A stretch of DNA of 64,000 nt, from assembly GCA_963920765.1 (NCBI GenBank), contig OY987243.1, positions 17,782,419 to 17,846,418 on the forward strand, given 5' to 3'. Source of the DNA: Ulota crispa (taxonomy: Eukaryota; Streptophyta; Bryopsida; Orthotrichales; Orthotrichaceae). A program made the position numbers and the translations under genes. Each line of letters begins with the position of its first letter. Positions within the stretch are counted from its first letter, which is position 1. Positions 33,283 to 44,865 of this stretch are shown piece after piece. The notes under the pieces were generated by a model. The model saw only the letters and a list, made by a program, of their open reading frames with translations, was not told the origin of the DNA and searched no databases.

Positions 33283-36200
33283 CTTGATAGAGGAGTTGAC
33301 AAACCCCAAAATTTGCAATATGCAAGGTTGACAAACCTTGGAATAGATAAAGTCAATGCACAAGAGTTGGCATCTTTCACCAACTTGCATTATCTTGATC
33401 TCTCAGAGAATCACATTTCTATGGTAGAGTGTAAGGAAACAGCTAGCATTCTAGGAGTATTTCATCTTTTGATTGGGTTTTGAATTTTAGTGTTTCTATT
33501 AATCATTAGTATTGACTATTACAAATTTACTCAATTAACCACTTTTTTTTATATATGGCAGGAAGAATTGGCCATATTTGTTGCATTACAGAAATTGCAT
33601 TTAAGTTGCAACAGAATTGAAGAAGTGGCAATTTCAAAAGGCTTGTTTGTTGAGCTTGAGGTATTACTTTTTTTTATCAAAGGTTTGTGAATATGTGAAT
33701 GATTCTAGTACAAAAGTAATTGAGTATTGGCATGAACTCTTTTGAACTAATATAGTGCATTAGAAATAGGATTTGTGAAATGAGTTTGCATACTGTTTTG
33801 CATGTGAAACTTGGATTACATTATTAATGTCATAAGCTAGCCAATATGTCATGTTTAACTATAATGGTATTATTCATGTGATTCTAGACTTTGTTTATAA
33901 AAGAGTCTCTTGATGTTGAGGGACACAAATATTTTGATGTTTTACATAAGTCTCTCAATATTTTGTATACAAAATATGCAAAACATCAAGGGCTTATCCA
34001 ATCATTTTCATGTGTTATTATTTTTGAATTTTTAGTATGGTCTGAGGTTGATTAAATACATCATCAATTAAGCTTTAAAAAAAAAATACTCTAAATAAAA
34101 CATCTATTTTTTTGCTACACATTTATCCAAACACATAATATATATAAAGAGTCAATGCAGGCTTTGGATCTTTCATATAATCTTCTTTCACATCTTGCTT
34201 TGTATCCTTTATCAATGCTTCCAAAGTTACGAAAACTTGACGTCAGCTACAACAATGGTAGCAACATTTTAGAAGCTGGCATCATTGAAACATCATTTCC
34301 TTCTTTAGAGCAGCTGTGTATTGCTAATAATGGCTTGTTTGTTCAATCTCTTTTATCTCTTAGTAAGGTTTGTAAAAATTCATAAAAGTGTTTCATATAA
34401 ATTTGTAGTCAAAATATCTTTTTTATTAGTGCATTTTTACACTCTTAGAAAAACATTGTGGTTTGGTTTCATGATGTAATTGTATTGATATGAACGTATG
34501 AATAGAAGACATGATACTAAAATTGGCAATCTAGCAAAAAGTATAGTTGCACAAAACCACAATGCACTATTAAAAAATGGAACTTAAGTCAACACTACTT
34601 TAATTAATTTGGATGTTTTGGTTTGAACATTTTGAAAAGAATTGTGTTGATTAGGATGTGTTTATCTTGTCTAGGATGCTTGATTTGGGCTTTGTTTTCT
34701 ACTAGAGATGTATAGGAACATGTTATTTCAACAACCTTTTGTAAACATTTTTGTCAAGAGCTTAGACATTTTAAAGTTAGAGGCTCCAAAATTCTACAAC
34801 TAATGTAGTTCATGTCATAAAAATTAATTATTGATTTTCTTGCAATTATTTTGCAACTTCCAAAGCTAGAAAGATTGTATGCTAGTGGAAACAGTATTAT
34901 GAATATTCTTGAGGAGGTTTTCTTCTTGAACTTATATGCAACCTCCAACTTTATATAGTCAAGTTCATTTTTCATGCTCGTTTCAGTTGATTTCAATTTG
35001 TACTATCTTGTGCTCAAGTGCTTCAACAAATAATTATGTAACCTATCTATTTTAGACTAATAAACTTAGACAAAATCCCTGGTCAAAACATGAAAAGTCA
35101 TTTGGGCTATATTGTTTTGCACTTTTCATTTCACCTTTCACATTTATTACATTAAAACATGATCTTTCTATACTTCCACACATAATATAGAATGGTTATA
35201 GAAGTACACACATAAGACTAAAGAACCTCATTTAAATTACTATCAATCAAAATTCAAAAAGCTTTGTTGTTACTATGTATTTCCTCTATTTAGCTAATAT
35301 AGACTTTACAAGTTTATATTTACTGACTTCATTTTTTTTGAAGTTGTATCAAACACACAATGATTGTCTAATGTTTTGTCTTGTTTTGTTTAACATGGGG
35401 AGACCTCTCAATGTTTTGCATAATTCATAATCGTGTGCATAGTTCATAATTACAAAAAATCTATATTTAGTTAAATATAGCATATTCTCTTTAGGATGGA
35501 GAATGAAGTGCATGACATGGCATTTTGGATATAACATCTAAAAAACATTTGGATGGTTTTAATGATATTATGGAGTTGAATTGAGCAGCTAGGCAGTAAA
35601 AGCTATAAATTTCCTCTTCTAAAAGTGTTGGATCTAACCTCCAATCCAATAAAAGACTACTTTTCTCTATTATTGTTAAGAAAAATTGGTAGCTTGCAAA
35701 AGGTACTATCTTTACTAGATTTCCACATTTGAATGGTGTAGGACTCTCACCAAATGTAAAATTAAGAGACTTGGCTTCTTTAAAAGGCCACAATAACATT
35801 TTCGTTATTGTTCTTGTTTTTTATATTGAAGGCAAGATTGTTGCAATATTACAAGATGATTTGTGGATTTAACATAGACATGAAAAATCAATGATTAAGT
35901 TGTTTTCAAATATTTATATTTTTTGACTTACACTTTGTAGAAAATGTATTCTTGTACTTGAGATTTATTTGACATTCTTTTGCATGGGTTGCATTCTATT
36001 AGGTAATGCTATGGGATACATTTTTGGCTACAAAAGTAAGCCATGATCTAAATGGAATTTGCTTGCCTATTGCAAGGCCAATACTTATAGCTGCAATGCA
36101 AGCACAAAAAGAAGGCCAAACTTGGATGTTTTGGAAACCTTTTAAAGCAAATATAGCTAGAGAGTTGCAATCAATCCAATCTAAAGAAGTTTTGGGTTTT

Positions 36201-38031
36201 GTGGTTCCTAAATTGAAAGCCTTCCAACTTGTAAGTTACTAAAGTCCATCTTATTGGTATTTTTGTTATTGATTTATCAATTTGGAATTTAAAATATTTA
36301 CATAGTTTTTTTAACATTTATTAGTGCTAAAAATTTGTCAAATGTCTATATATTGACAATGATGGTTAAAAACTATTTAATATTCCATGTTAATAATAAA
36401 AATTATACATACCTTCCAATTTGTACACAAGGTAGTAACAATAATCTATGTTTTATTCTTTTTGAGCATTGTTTTCTAATCTTTTTAAACTTGTAGTGCA
36501 AATCAGGTCTTATTTTCTAATGAAAAAATGGTGAAGGTTTTTGACAAAGTTTGTCAACAAGCATATAAAAAGCCTCAATGTACATCTAATCCTATGGAAA
36601 AGATAGTTCTTGATGAGCCTTCTAATACAAGCCAGCTTGTAATGTTTGTACATACATCTCCTAGTAAGCTTTTATAGCATTATCTTTTGTCAAACAACGC
36701 ATGCCTTGATATGGTGTCTCTATTTGAAAGAATGTTCTTAAAGAACACCAAAAGAATAAAATAATCTTTTATCAAAGATAAATTCTATTTAAAATTAAAT
36801 TAAACCAAAAAATACACTTAGTAGGTGAAATTTGGAAAAAAAAACTTAATGGGTAGTAAGAATAGATTTTGAAATAATTAGATTATTCTACTATTTCATA
36901 ATATTTAAGAGAGGTGTAGCTATCATTCATAGCAATTAGAATTAGAATCTAAAAATTAGACTTTTAGAGATTTTTGCTACAAATCAAAGCATGAATACTA
37001 CTAAGCTTAATGCGCATGCATATGATTCCACTTGCATTGCAAATTGTAAAATTGATAGATAAATTCTTGATTACTTTACATTACTCCTTTCATTTCTTTG
37101 ATAGATTGCTAATGGGATAGAGAATTCCAAGCTTATATCTTGCCATGATAAACAAATCCAACATGAGGATTCACCCAAAGTTCCAGTGTTTGCATCAAAG
37201 CTTGTAGAAAAGGTTGGCAATAAAGTTAAATTTTTTTTTTGTGAGTTTGAAATATTGATCAATTGTGACAAAATCCAATTTCTCTAAAAATCTGTATATT
37301 TAGTGTTCACAAAATATCTATTTTTCATAATTTTTAATTAACAACACAATTAAATTTGTAGTACAAATGCTTAAATTATTACAATGTTGTATTTAGGAGC
37401 TGAAGAAGATACAAAGATTCCAATTGATCCTAACCCAAAGGAACCAAAAGCTCATGTACTTTCATTAAAACTAGCCTTACAAATGATTCCATTTCGAGGG
37501 GTTGATGAGGAAATTGACCCACCAAGTTATAGAATGCCAACAAAACTTAACAAAATACAAGAACATTTAGCTTGAAGGAACTCACAAGCTCCTATTTCAG
37601 CAAGGAAAAGGGCCCTTTTCATTGCTACACGATTTGCTGATCGAGCTGAGGTATCTTCCCAACATTTTGATTGGAGCATGTTGATTGTTAACATTTCATC
37701 TACAACAATGGCCACTTATGCTTCCTTTCATACATCAAAATATGTATGCATGTATATAATATGTGTGTATGTACATGCATAGCATATGTGTGTAAGAAAT
37801 GTTTTTTTGTTATTAGTTAGAAAGAGAAACATTATTCTATGAGCAAATGAAGATGAATAGTATTTTTGTGCATGATAGAAAGAGGCTCAAGGAAAAGTGC
37901 AAAATATGCTTGATAAGCTAGAACAACAACTAGAAGATATGAAGACTTGCATAGTGGGTATCAATGACTATCATTTGAATGCTCCTAAACCTAAAATTGA
38001 CTACCTTAATGACAATGAAGTTGAGCCTTGA
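33283..38031 (+). pseudogene. Leucine-rich-repeat gene resembling XRRA1, degenerate, multi-exon
   Basis: Exons that splice in phase: 33283-33423 (VDKPQNLQ..., LHYLDLSENHISM), 33562-33660 (LQKLHLSCNRIEEV), 34161-34367 (ALDLSYNLLSHL, LRKLDVSYNN, LEQLCIANNGL) and 34857-34916 (LPKLERLYASGN). Later pieces lie near 35590-35700, 36003-36235, 36516-36640, 37105-37212, 37397-37650 and 37880-38031 (ends DNEVEP). The order of LRRs and the VDKP start resemble XRRA1 (X-ray radiation resistance-associated 1), an LRR protein of unclear role; this match is from memory. Damage: the acceptor before 34857 is CAA instead of CAG; stops at 35504 and 35513; a frame change inside the exon near 35560; TGA at 37573. 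Introns are kept, so it is a duplicated or decayed gene rather than a processed copy. Some exons are still well spliced, so a shortened product is possible. Confidence 0.65.
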
Positions 38032-38373
38032 AGTTCACATGCTAGGTTCACTAGTTCATCGACTTTTGCATAATTATCGTAAGCTATTGTAAAAATACTT
38101 AAGATGACATTTAGCAAATTCACACATATTGAGGCTATTGAGCTATTATTGCTTCAAAATTTGATAGATAGCTCAAGGAAATAGACACCCACAAGTTAAG
38201 GCAAAATTTAAAAAATTGAGTTTTTGCTAACTTTGATGAAGAAAAAAAGGATGCCATGCTAAGAAGGAAAAATTTAAATTTTTGGTTGCATGATCTGAAT
38301 AAGATTGAATTTTTACAAATTGTTTCTAGTAAGACCATGCATGATTTGTATGGATGGTTGCTATATAAATTTA

Positions 38374-38788
38374 GGGAATTGATATGTGCACACCAGGGGG
38401 TTGATATTTGCACACCTCCCTAGGAGGTAAATTGTAGATTTCTACCATCAAAAATCTGAATTTGAGAATTTTGAATTCAGATTTGGACTTAGAGACCATG
38501 GTTTACTCTAGAACCATAAAAAATTTTGCAATTGAACAACAACAAATGAAAAAGTTTATCTTTTTTACAAACAAAAGTAAAAGTAATTTTTTTTCCACCA
38601 ACTAAGCTTTTTCACTAAGTGTTATTTAATTACAACTTTTTTTTAATGGTTCTAGAGTAAACCATGATCTCTAAATCCAAATTTGAATTCAAAATTCTCA
38701 AATTCAGATTTTTGATGGTAGAAATTCACAATTTATCTCCAGGGGGGTATGCAAATATCAACCCCCCGATGTGCACATATCAATTCCC
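38374..38788. mobile_element. Hairpin MITE, family F2, copy 2 (TA-flanked)
   Basis: The ends GGGAATTGATATGTGCACA and its inverted partner ATGTGCACATATCAATTCCC are flanked by TA on both sides (38372-38373, 38789-38790), as for mariner-type MITEs. The arms are about 170 bases each. Confidence 0.88.
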
Positions 38789-38790
38789 TA

Positions 38791-40317
38791 AACTTAACGT
38801 GTTGTTCATTGATTTGGGGAAACGATAGATACCATTTTGTGCCTCATCTTAATCCAAAATTGCCACTTTAATTCAAATTAAGGAGGTCACCTAAAACTTG
38901 GTTAATGAACCTCTCCAAAATTTCAAAAGTTAATGAACTTTCTATCCAAAATGAGCGTATTTTTGAATGATATATATCTCATTTCATTGGAAAACCATCA
39001 ACAAATTCTCAATTCAATAAACATGATGTTTTCTAGAAAAAAAAACCAAAAATTCCACTTTGTACACTTTTTCCCAAACTAACAAATAATGAGTTAATCT
39101 ATTGTTGCATTATTCTATATGCTTAAGTGTCATTTCAATGATCCTTGTAATTATTGATATTTGTATATTAATTATTTTTTCAATAAAACAACTCATGTTT
39201 AATCCATAAATCCTTATTTAGAGATATTTAAACTCAAGTTTCCCTAATTCTCTCATTCATCTAGAAATAGCTCATAATATTGGATGACGATCTTACAAAT
39301 TCATCCTAGATAAAAAATGAGAGCTGATAATTAAACATGTGCTATTTATTAAATCCAAAAATTGAAGAACGTTTAGTATACCTTTAAAAATAGAAAATAT
39401 TTAAAAATTCTTATTAGAAAACCTAAAAATTCTGAAAAATGTTGTAGCCAATTGAGAACCTTTTTTTCATGAATTCTTATAAACACTCTTGTAGCTCATA
39501 ACTACAAACTACAAAATCCTTTCTTGCAACAACATCATCCACATATAGTCATATAGAGTATCCTATTATTTCTTGGGTTTTTATTTTATAATCAAAAATT
39601 TGTATACCTCTATTTTTTTCTTTCCATGTTGCTACACTATTGTTTTGGTTGTCAAGTGCATAGCTTTTTGGTTGAGAACTTCCATAAAATTTACCAAGAT
39701 TGTTTGTATGCTCTTGCTAGAAACAATCAAAGTCTTCTTATGAGGCATTTGTAATTCAATGAAAGCAATCAACATCTGCTTATGCACATGCTTTTGGGTA
39801 TTGTATATACAATGCACACTTTGACATCTTATTGCACATGCAATTTTTTTGTTTGTTCACTAAATCAAGAAACACATGATTCAAGGTTGCTGCAATCTGG
39901 TTCAGTTTAAGTGCAATAATCTATGAAAAATTCAAAAATCCATTAAATGGGAAAGATTGTTATATTTTTTAAGTGCATTAATTTTTTTTTGGGGACATGC
40001 CATTTGTTTATATACTTTTTGCATTGATGTAGATGGTTTAAAAATAATAATTGTATAATAAAGCCTATTTTCAAAAGATGTTCTACAAGTGGTTTTATTG
40101 CCAAAATGCATTGAATGCATGCAATTAGTCATTTATCAATTTGATGAAGTTAATATAATCTATGTGAATAATAGAATGTAGTTTTGAATTGTGTCCGTGG
40201 TGGTTAGTTAGATGAAAAGTGAAAGAATGAAAATTATAATTGATTTTTGTAACTAATTTTTGGCTTGGCACTCACAAAACGGGATTGTATGGATGCCCCG
40301 ACAGTATGGGATTGTAG
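38791..40317. other. AT-rich spacer
   Basis: No gene, RNA gene or paired termini were recognised. Confidence 0.5.
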
Positions 40318-40693
40318 GAATGAGGGCATGGAGATGCATGGAGGGCTGGGGAATGGGAATGCATGGGGATGCGGATGGGGATGGGAATGCATGGGGAGAT
40401 GGGGACGGGGATGCATGGGGAGATGGAGACGCATGGGAAATGAGATGCATGGGGAGATGGGGACGGGGATGCATGGGGAGATGGAGACGCATGGGAAATG
40501 AGATGCATGGGGGGATGGGGGATGGGGATGCATGGAGTTTGGGGATGGGGATGCATGGAGTTTGGGGATGGGGATGCATGTAGTTTGGAGATGGGGACGA
40601 GATGCATGCAATTTGGGGATGGAGACGGGATGCATGGGGTTTGGGGATGGGGATGGAGATGCAAGGGGTGTGGGGATGGGGGTCATGGGATGG
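40318..40693 (+). repeat. G-rich minisatellite (GATGCATGGGG type)
   Basis: Tandem variants of GGGGATGCATGG with interspersed GGGGAGAT and TTTGGGGAT units. It includes an exact 58-bp tandem duplication (40388-40445 and 40446-40503) and a later 23-bp period (about 40530-40600). The plus strand is packed with GGG and GGGG runs. Open frames on both strands here are Pro/His/Ser- or Gly/Met-rich products of the repeat, not genes. Confidence 0.9.
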
Positions 40694-42684
40694 ACATCTC
40701 CAATTGGAGGCATGGAAGACATAATTATGTACAATGGGAAAGAAAAATTTGTATAGCATAAAAGACTACTTTTGGTAGTTATAATAGCTTGCAAATTGAA
40801 CCAAGCAACGGGAAACTCTATTTGTTAATTAATGAACATATTTTTGTTATGAAAAAAGCGTTATTATGTTCTATTTGCAAGATTGACACTTTTCTACAAT
40901 CTTTTTTTTTTTTCTTCCCTAAAAACAAGATTTTGCAATGAAATTCTCCTCAAACTTCTAAAAATTCTCTAGAATTTTTTTCTCCATTCAAAACTTTTAT
41001 TCCAAAATATAATTCCCTAAAACTTTGGCATGCACAATTTTGAATCAATTTTTGCCAACCAAATCTTTTAGACAAGATATTGTATGGCTACTTGATTTTT
41101 GGAAGACAAAACTTTAGTAGACATTGCAAAATATTTTTAGAATGATTCAAATATTTACCTCTAATTGCTCAAAAGAAAAATAGTGAGGAATCTATGAAGC
41201 AATGGCAAATACCAAGTCAATTATTTGTGCACAATTCAATGGATGTTACAATTCAAAAAATGAAATGAGAGCATGAAGTTGATGAGACAAACCATTGCCA
41301 TAAAAAGTTTCAACTTGAATTGTATGAGTTCTTATTTTTTTTAAAGAGAAAAAAAGAGGTTTGACAATTTGTTTAATTCCAATGAGGAAACACCAACATC
41401 AAGAAGAAAAGTCAAGGGAGTTTTCTACACTTTTTTATAAACATGTCTTTAAACTTAAATTTATTGGCTGTGAATACAATTGAAATTGCCAAAATTTAGT
41501 GCAATGGATGTTGTGGAGTGTGGACATCAATAATCCAGCATAGGACTATTTGTAGAAGAGAAAGGACTCAAAAGGCATGGAAGTCTCTTTTAATGTTGTA
41601 ACCATTGATTGGAATTGGTGGTGTTCTAGAGGTAGCATTGAAATTAAAGCTCTTTTTATAATTCTAATAACTTGACTAAAATACTTAGGTTGAGATTTGT
41701 TTTTATTACAACAAATTATTTAGAAATAAAATAGTTTAATAGAAAAATTTAGTTGAATCCAAATCAAATTAAATTTTTTATTTAAATAAAAAATTCTAGT
41801 GACATCAAACAATTTAAATATGTAGCACCTATTACAAGTATAGTAGATGCAAGATGAAGTAAATATTATTTTGAGAAACTCAAAACTCAAAGTCAAGAGA
41901 CTCAAGACAAGATTTATTTGGATATCAACAAAGTATAAATGCCAATCTCTAAATGTCAATAATTATATAAAGGATGCAAGTTCTAAATTGTTAATTAGAA
42001 CATCATTGCAAAACTTGGAGCTTCATAAGGGCCATATTCAACTACAAATGAATTATGCAAAACTTATAAGAAGCAATCAATCAGTACTTTGATTTGTCAA
42101 ACATCAAAGGATATTTGTAAAACCTTTCAACACAACTCACTTGTAATTTGTAAAGATTAGTATCAAAATTTAAAAAGAAAACCTAATTTTTTATTAAGCT
42201 TGATGGATACTAAGTAGAAACAACACATTCTTTGAGCTCTACTTCATAGCTTGCATTGTTAGAGGTATGTTTTGCCACCATGGTGTATTTGTAAGAAACA
42301 ACACTTGCACACCTCATTATTGCTAATCAAATTTTAATTTTAACCATTGGCAAATTTAAAAAATTAACTAAATTTATCTTGTGATTTTCTTGGCAAAATG
42401 TGTACTACCATGTTAGTTGTTTGGATGGTTACTTTGACTACACCAAAGTTCCAATACATGGTGACACATAATGACTTGGTATGTGCTGCAAGTCAAACAA
42501 TAATCTCTAGTATTTATTTGAGAGTCTTGTCATTCTTTAACTTGCAAAATGACAATCTTGCCACAACTAGATTCCTTGCAAAGCTTTACAAGTTTAATGT
42601 AGCATGTAGGTGGAGAATGAGCTAGCCTTGCTCTTAGCTTTGAGCATATTTTGCAATTGAAAGCATTTTTTTTTGTATGCTTGA
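40694..42684. other. AT-rich spacer
   Basis: No coding signal or paired termini were recognised. Confidence 0.5.
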
Positions 42685-42692
42685 TTACAACC

Positions 42693-43057
42693 ATGGTTGT
42701 TACTTCAGGCAAGTTTCGGCTGTCAAACAGCACAGGTGGATGAACAAAAAAGACAGTATGGATGGACGTGTCCACACTCTTATGTTTTTAAGGTCATTTT
42801 TAGTATTTTTGACCTAAAAATAGAAGAATTAAATTATCACTTTTCATATTTAAGACTTGATACGGCTTTGAATCCATGTCTTGACATCATGTTGGTAACA
42901 ATGTCACTAGCATTCACAAAGTAAGTTTTTTTTATCAATTTGTACAAATTTTAAAAGTCAATTATGAGTTGACTTCATTGAGCGGACTATGACCTCAATC
43001 TAGCACTTCAAGCGTATAGGCGCGCAAGCAGACAAGCGGCCCAATGTGACAACCATG
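42693..43057. mobile_element. hAT-type MITE, 365 bp
   Basis: The terminal inverted repeats are CATGGTTGTTACTTCAGGC and, read inward from the right, CATGGTTGTCACATTGGGC (15 of 19 match). A perfect 8-bp duplication ATTACAAC lies at 42685-42692 and 43058-43065. An 8-bp duplication with CA-starting termini is typical of hAT elements. No transposase is inside. Confidence 0.82.
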
Positions 43058-43065
43058 ATTACAAC

Positions 43066-44189
43066 TCTCAATTCTTTTGGTACTCAATTGCATTTTTGAT
43101 TTAGCCCACTTCAATATGGCAGCAAAATTGAGACTCAAAAGTTCCATAAGTAGTAGAAATTGTAAAGGTTTAGGTTTAGAATCTACTGCCTAGAGATTTC
43201 CACCAATATCAACATTTTTATTATGGTTATCCAACCTACAAGTACAATTTGTAACCTAAAATAGGATTGCAAAGTTAACTAAGATGCACATGTGTGTTGC
43301 TAAACAAAAGGCTTACCCTTAGCAAGTCTATAAGTAAGTCTAAGGTCCCATTTGATAAGCCAAACTTAGCCAATTCTGATACTTTGTGTTCTTTTGGGAT
43401 TGGTACATGACCAATACAAGTGAACAATACTTGTGCCCATCAATATCATTGGATTGAATCTCCTGGCTTTGCAACCCTAAAATGTTGAATATGACTCTAC
43501 CATTATTTAGTATTTCCCCGCTTAGATTTCTTTCACTTGTAAATATGTCAACTTAACCAATTGATGATCAGGGTCATTTAAACTCAAGTAACCTTATTGC
43601 CAATATGATAGTATGGTAATAGATGCCCAATCTCTCAATTTGCAAATTTATTGTTAAGCCTTTGGATGTAATCAATCAAGTTCTAAGACTTCAAATTTCC
43701 AGATATTCTGTGAATGACACATATACTGCAAACTTCCAAACAAGTCCATTTTGACTATGAACCATCTTCCACAAGTTTCCACTTGCACATTAACAAGCAA
43801 ACAAGGCAACATGCAAACATGTACAAGCATCAAACGCAATGCACCGGTGCAACTTGGAGTATTGACAGGGCCTCACGGTGCAACATTTCCTTGCTAGTCA
43901 CGCTTTCTTGCAATAATTAGTGCTTGTTACACGATAAAAATTCCCTAACTTTCAAACAAGTGATATAGATATGTATACCAAAAATAGACATGCCAAACTT
44001 GCAACTACATTAGGCAAAAGAAATGCATAGAAGTAAAACTATATGGAAGTAGTGGATGAGCATAAAATTCAGTAGAAACTAGAAAGTAGAAACTTAGTTT
44101 TATAGTGGCCCCATAAAACAGTAAAAAGAAAAATAATATTCACAGCATGAAATTCATATCAGATAATGCATGTGGATTCTATCATATTA
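43066..44189. other. Spacer without recognised features
   Basis: No coding signal, RNA gene or paired termini were recognised. Confidence 0.5.
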
Positions 44190-44191
44190 TA

Positions 44192-44537
44192 GGGAAAATT
44201 TCATGGGTACGCTTGAAGTTTGCAATAATTTCAAAGATACCCTCATACCCCTACTTTTTCAGAAATTTCACAGATACCCTTGGACCAAAATTTTCAAGCG
44301 CTTTTTTTTGTGTTGTGCATGTCACTTCCCTTCTCATTTTGTGCTCACACTCCTTTCTTGTTACGTGTGTGCACAAGGAAGAAGAAAAGTGGCATGCACA
44401 ACAAAAAAAAAAAGCTTAAAAATTTTGGTCCAAGAGTATTTGTGAAATTTCTGAAAAAGCAAGGGTATCCATGAAGTTATTGCAAATTGGGGTATCCATG
44501 AAATTATTGCAAACTGGGGTATCCATGAAATTTTCCC
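44192..44537. mobile_element. Hairpin MITE, family F1, copy 2 (TA-flanked)
   Basis: It starts GGGAAAATTTCATGGGTA and ends with the inverted TCCATGAAATTTTCCC, flanked by TA (44190-44191, 44538-44539). A 30-base unit near the right end (GGGGTATCCATGAAATTATT...) is repeated in tandem, which explains the extra length over copy 1. Confidence 0.88.
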
Positions 44538-44865
44538 TAGATTATAAAGTTGTAAACATCAATTTGTAGTAATTTCTATCTAGTTTCAAAAGTAGTTGAC
44601 ATAGAAGTTGAGCACAATCTAGGATATTCATGATGGAGATCCTCTAGGAACCCCTATTTCTAATCCACAAACATAAATTCTTTTTCGAATGAACAAATTT
44701 GATTTCTTGTAACTCATTGTTTGACCCCACACAAGCTGGCATTAAGTGCAATTAGTAGACAAAAAGTGCTGCACATACAGTAACTACATGGATTCAACAC
44801 TTGCAACCAAAATCATACTTACCACCAACATCTAAAAACTCAACTACAAATGGTCCGCATTGGTT
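44538..44865. other. Spacer downstream of the F-box pseudogene
   Basis: Probably the 3' flank or UTR of the minus-strand F-box frame. Nothing else was recognised. Confidence 0.4.

Noticed and set aside
40234..40794. Long overlapping open frames on both strands through the minisatellite (Pro/His/Ser-rich on minus, Gly/Met/Asp-rich on plus)
   Set aside because: They follow the repeat unit exactly, occur in several frames at once and have no non-repeat domain.
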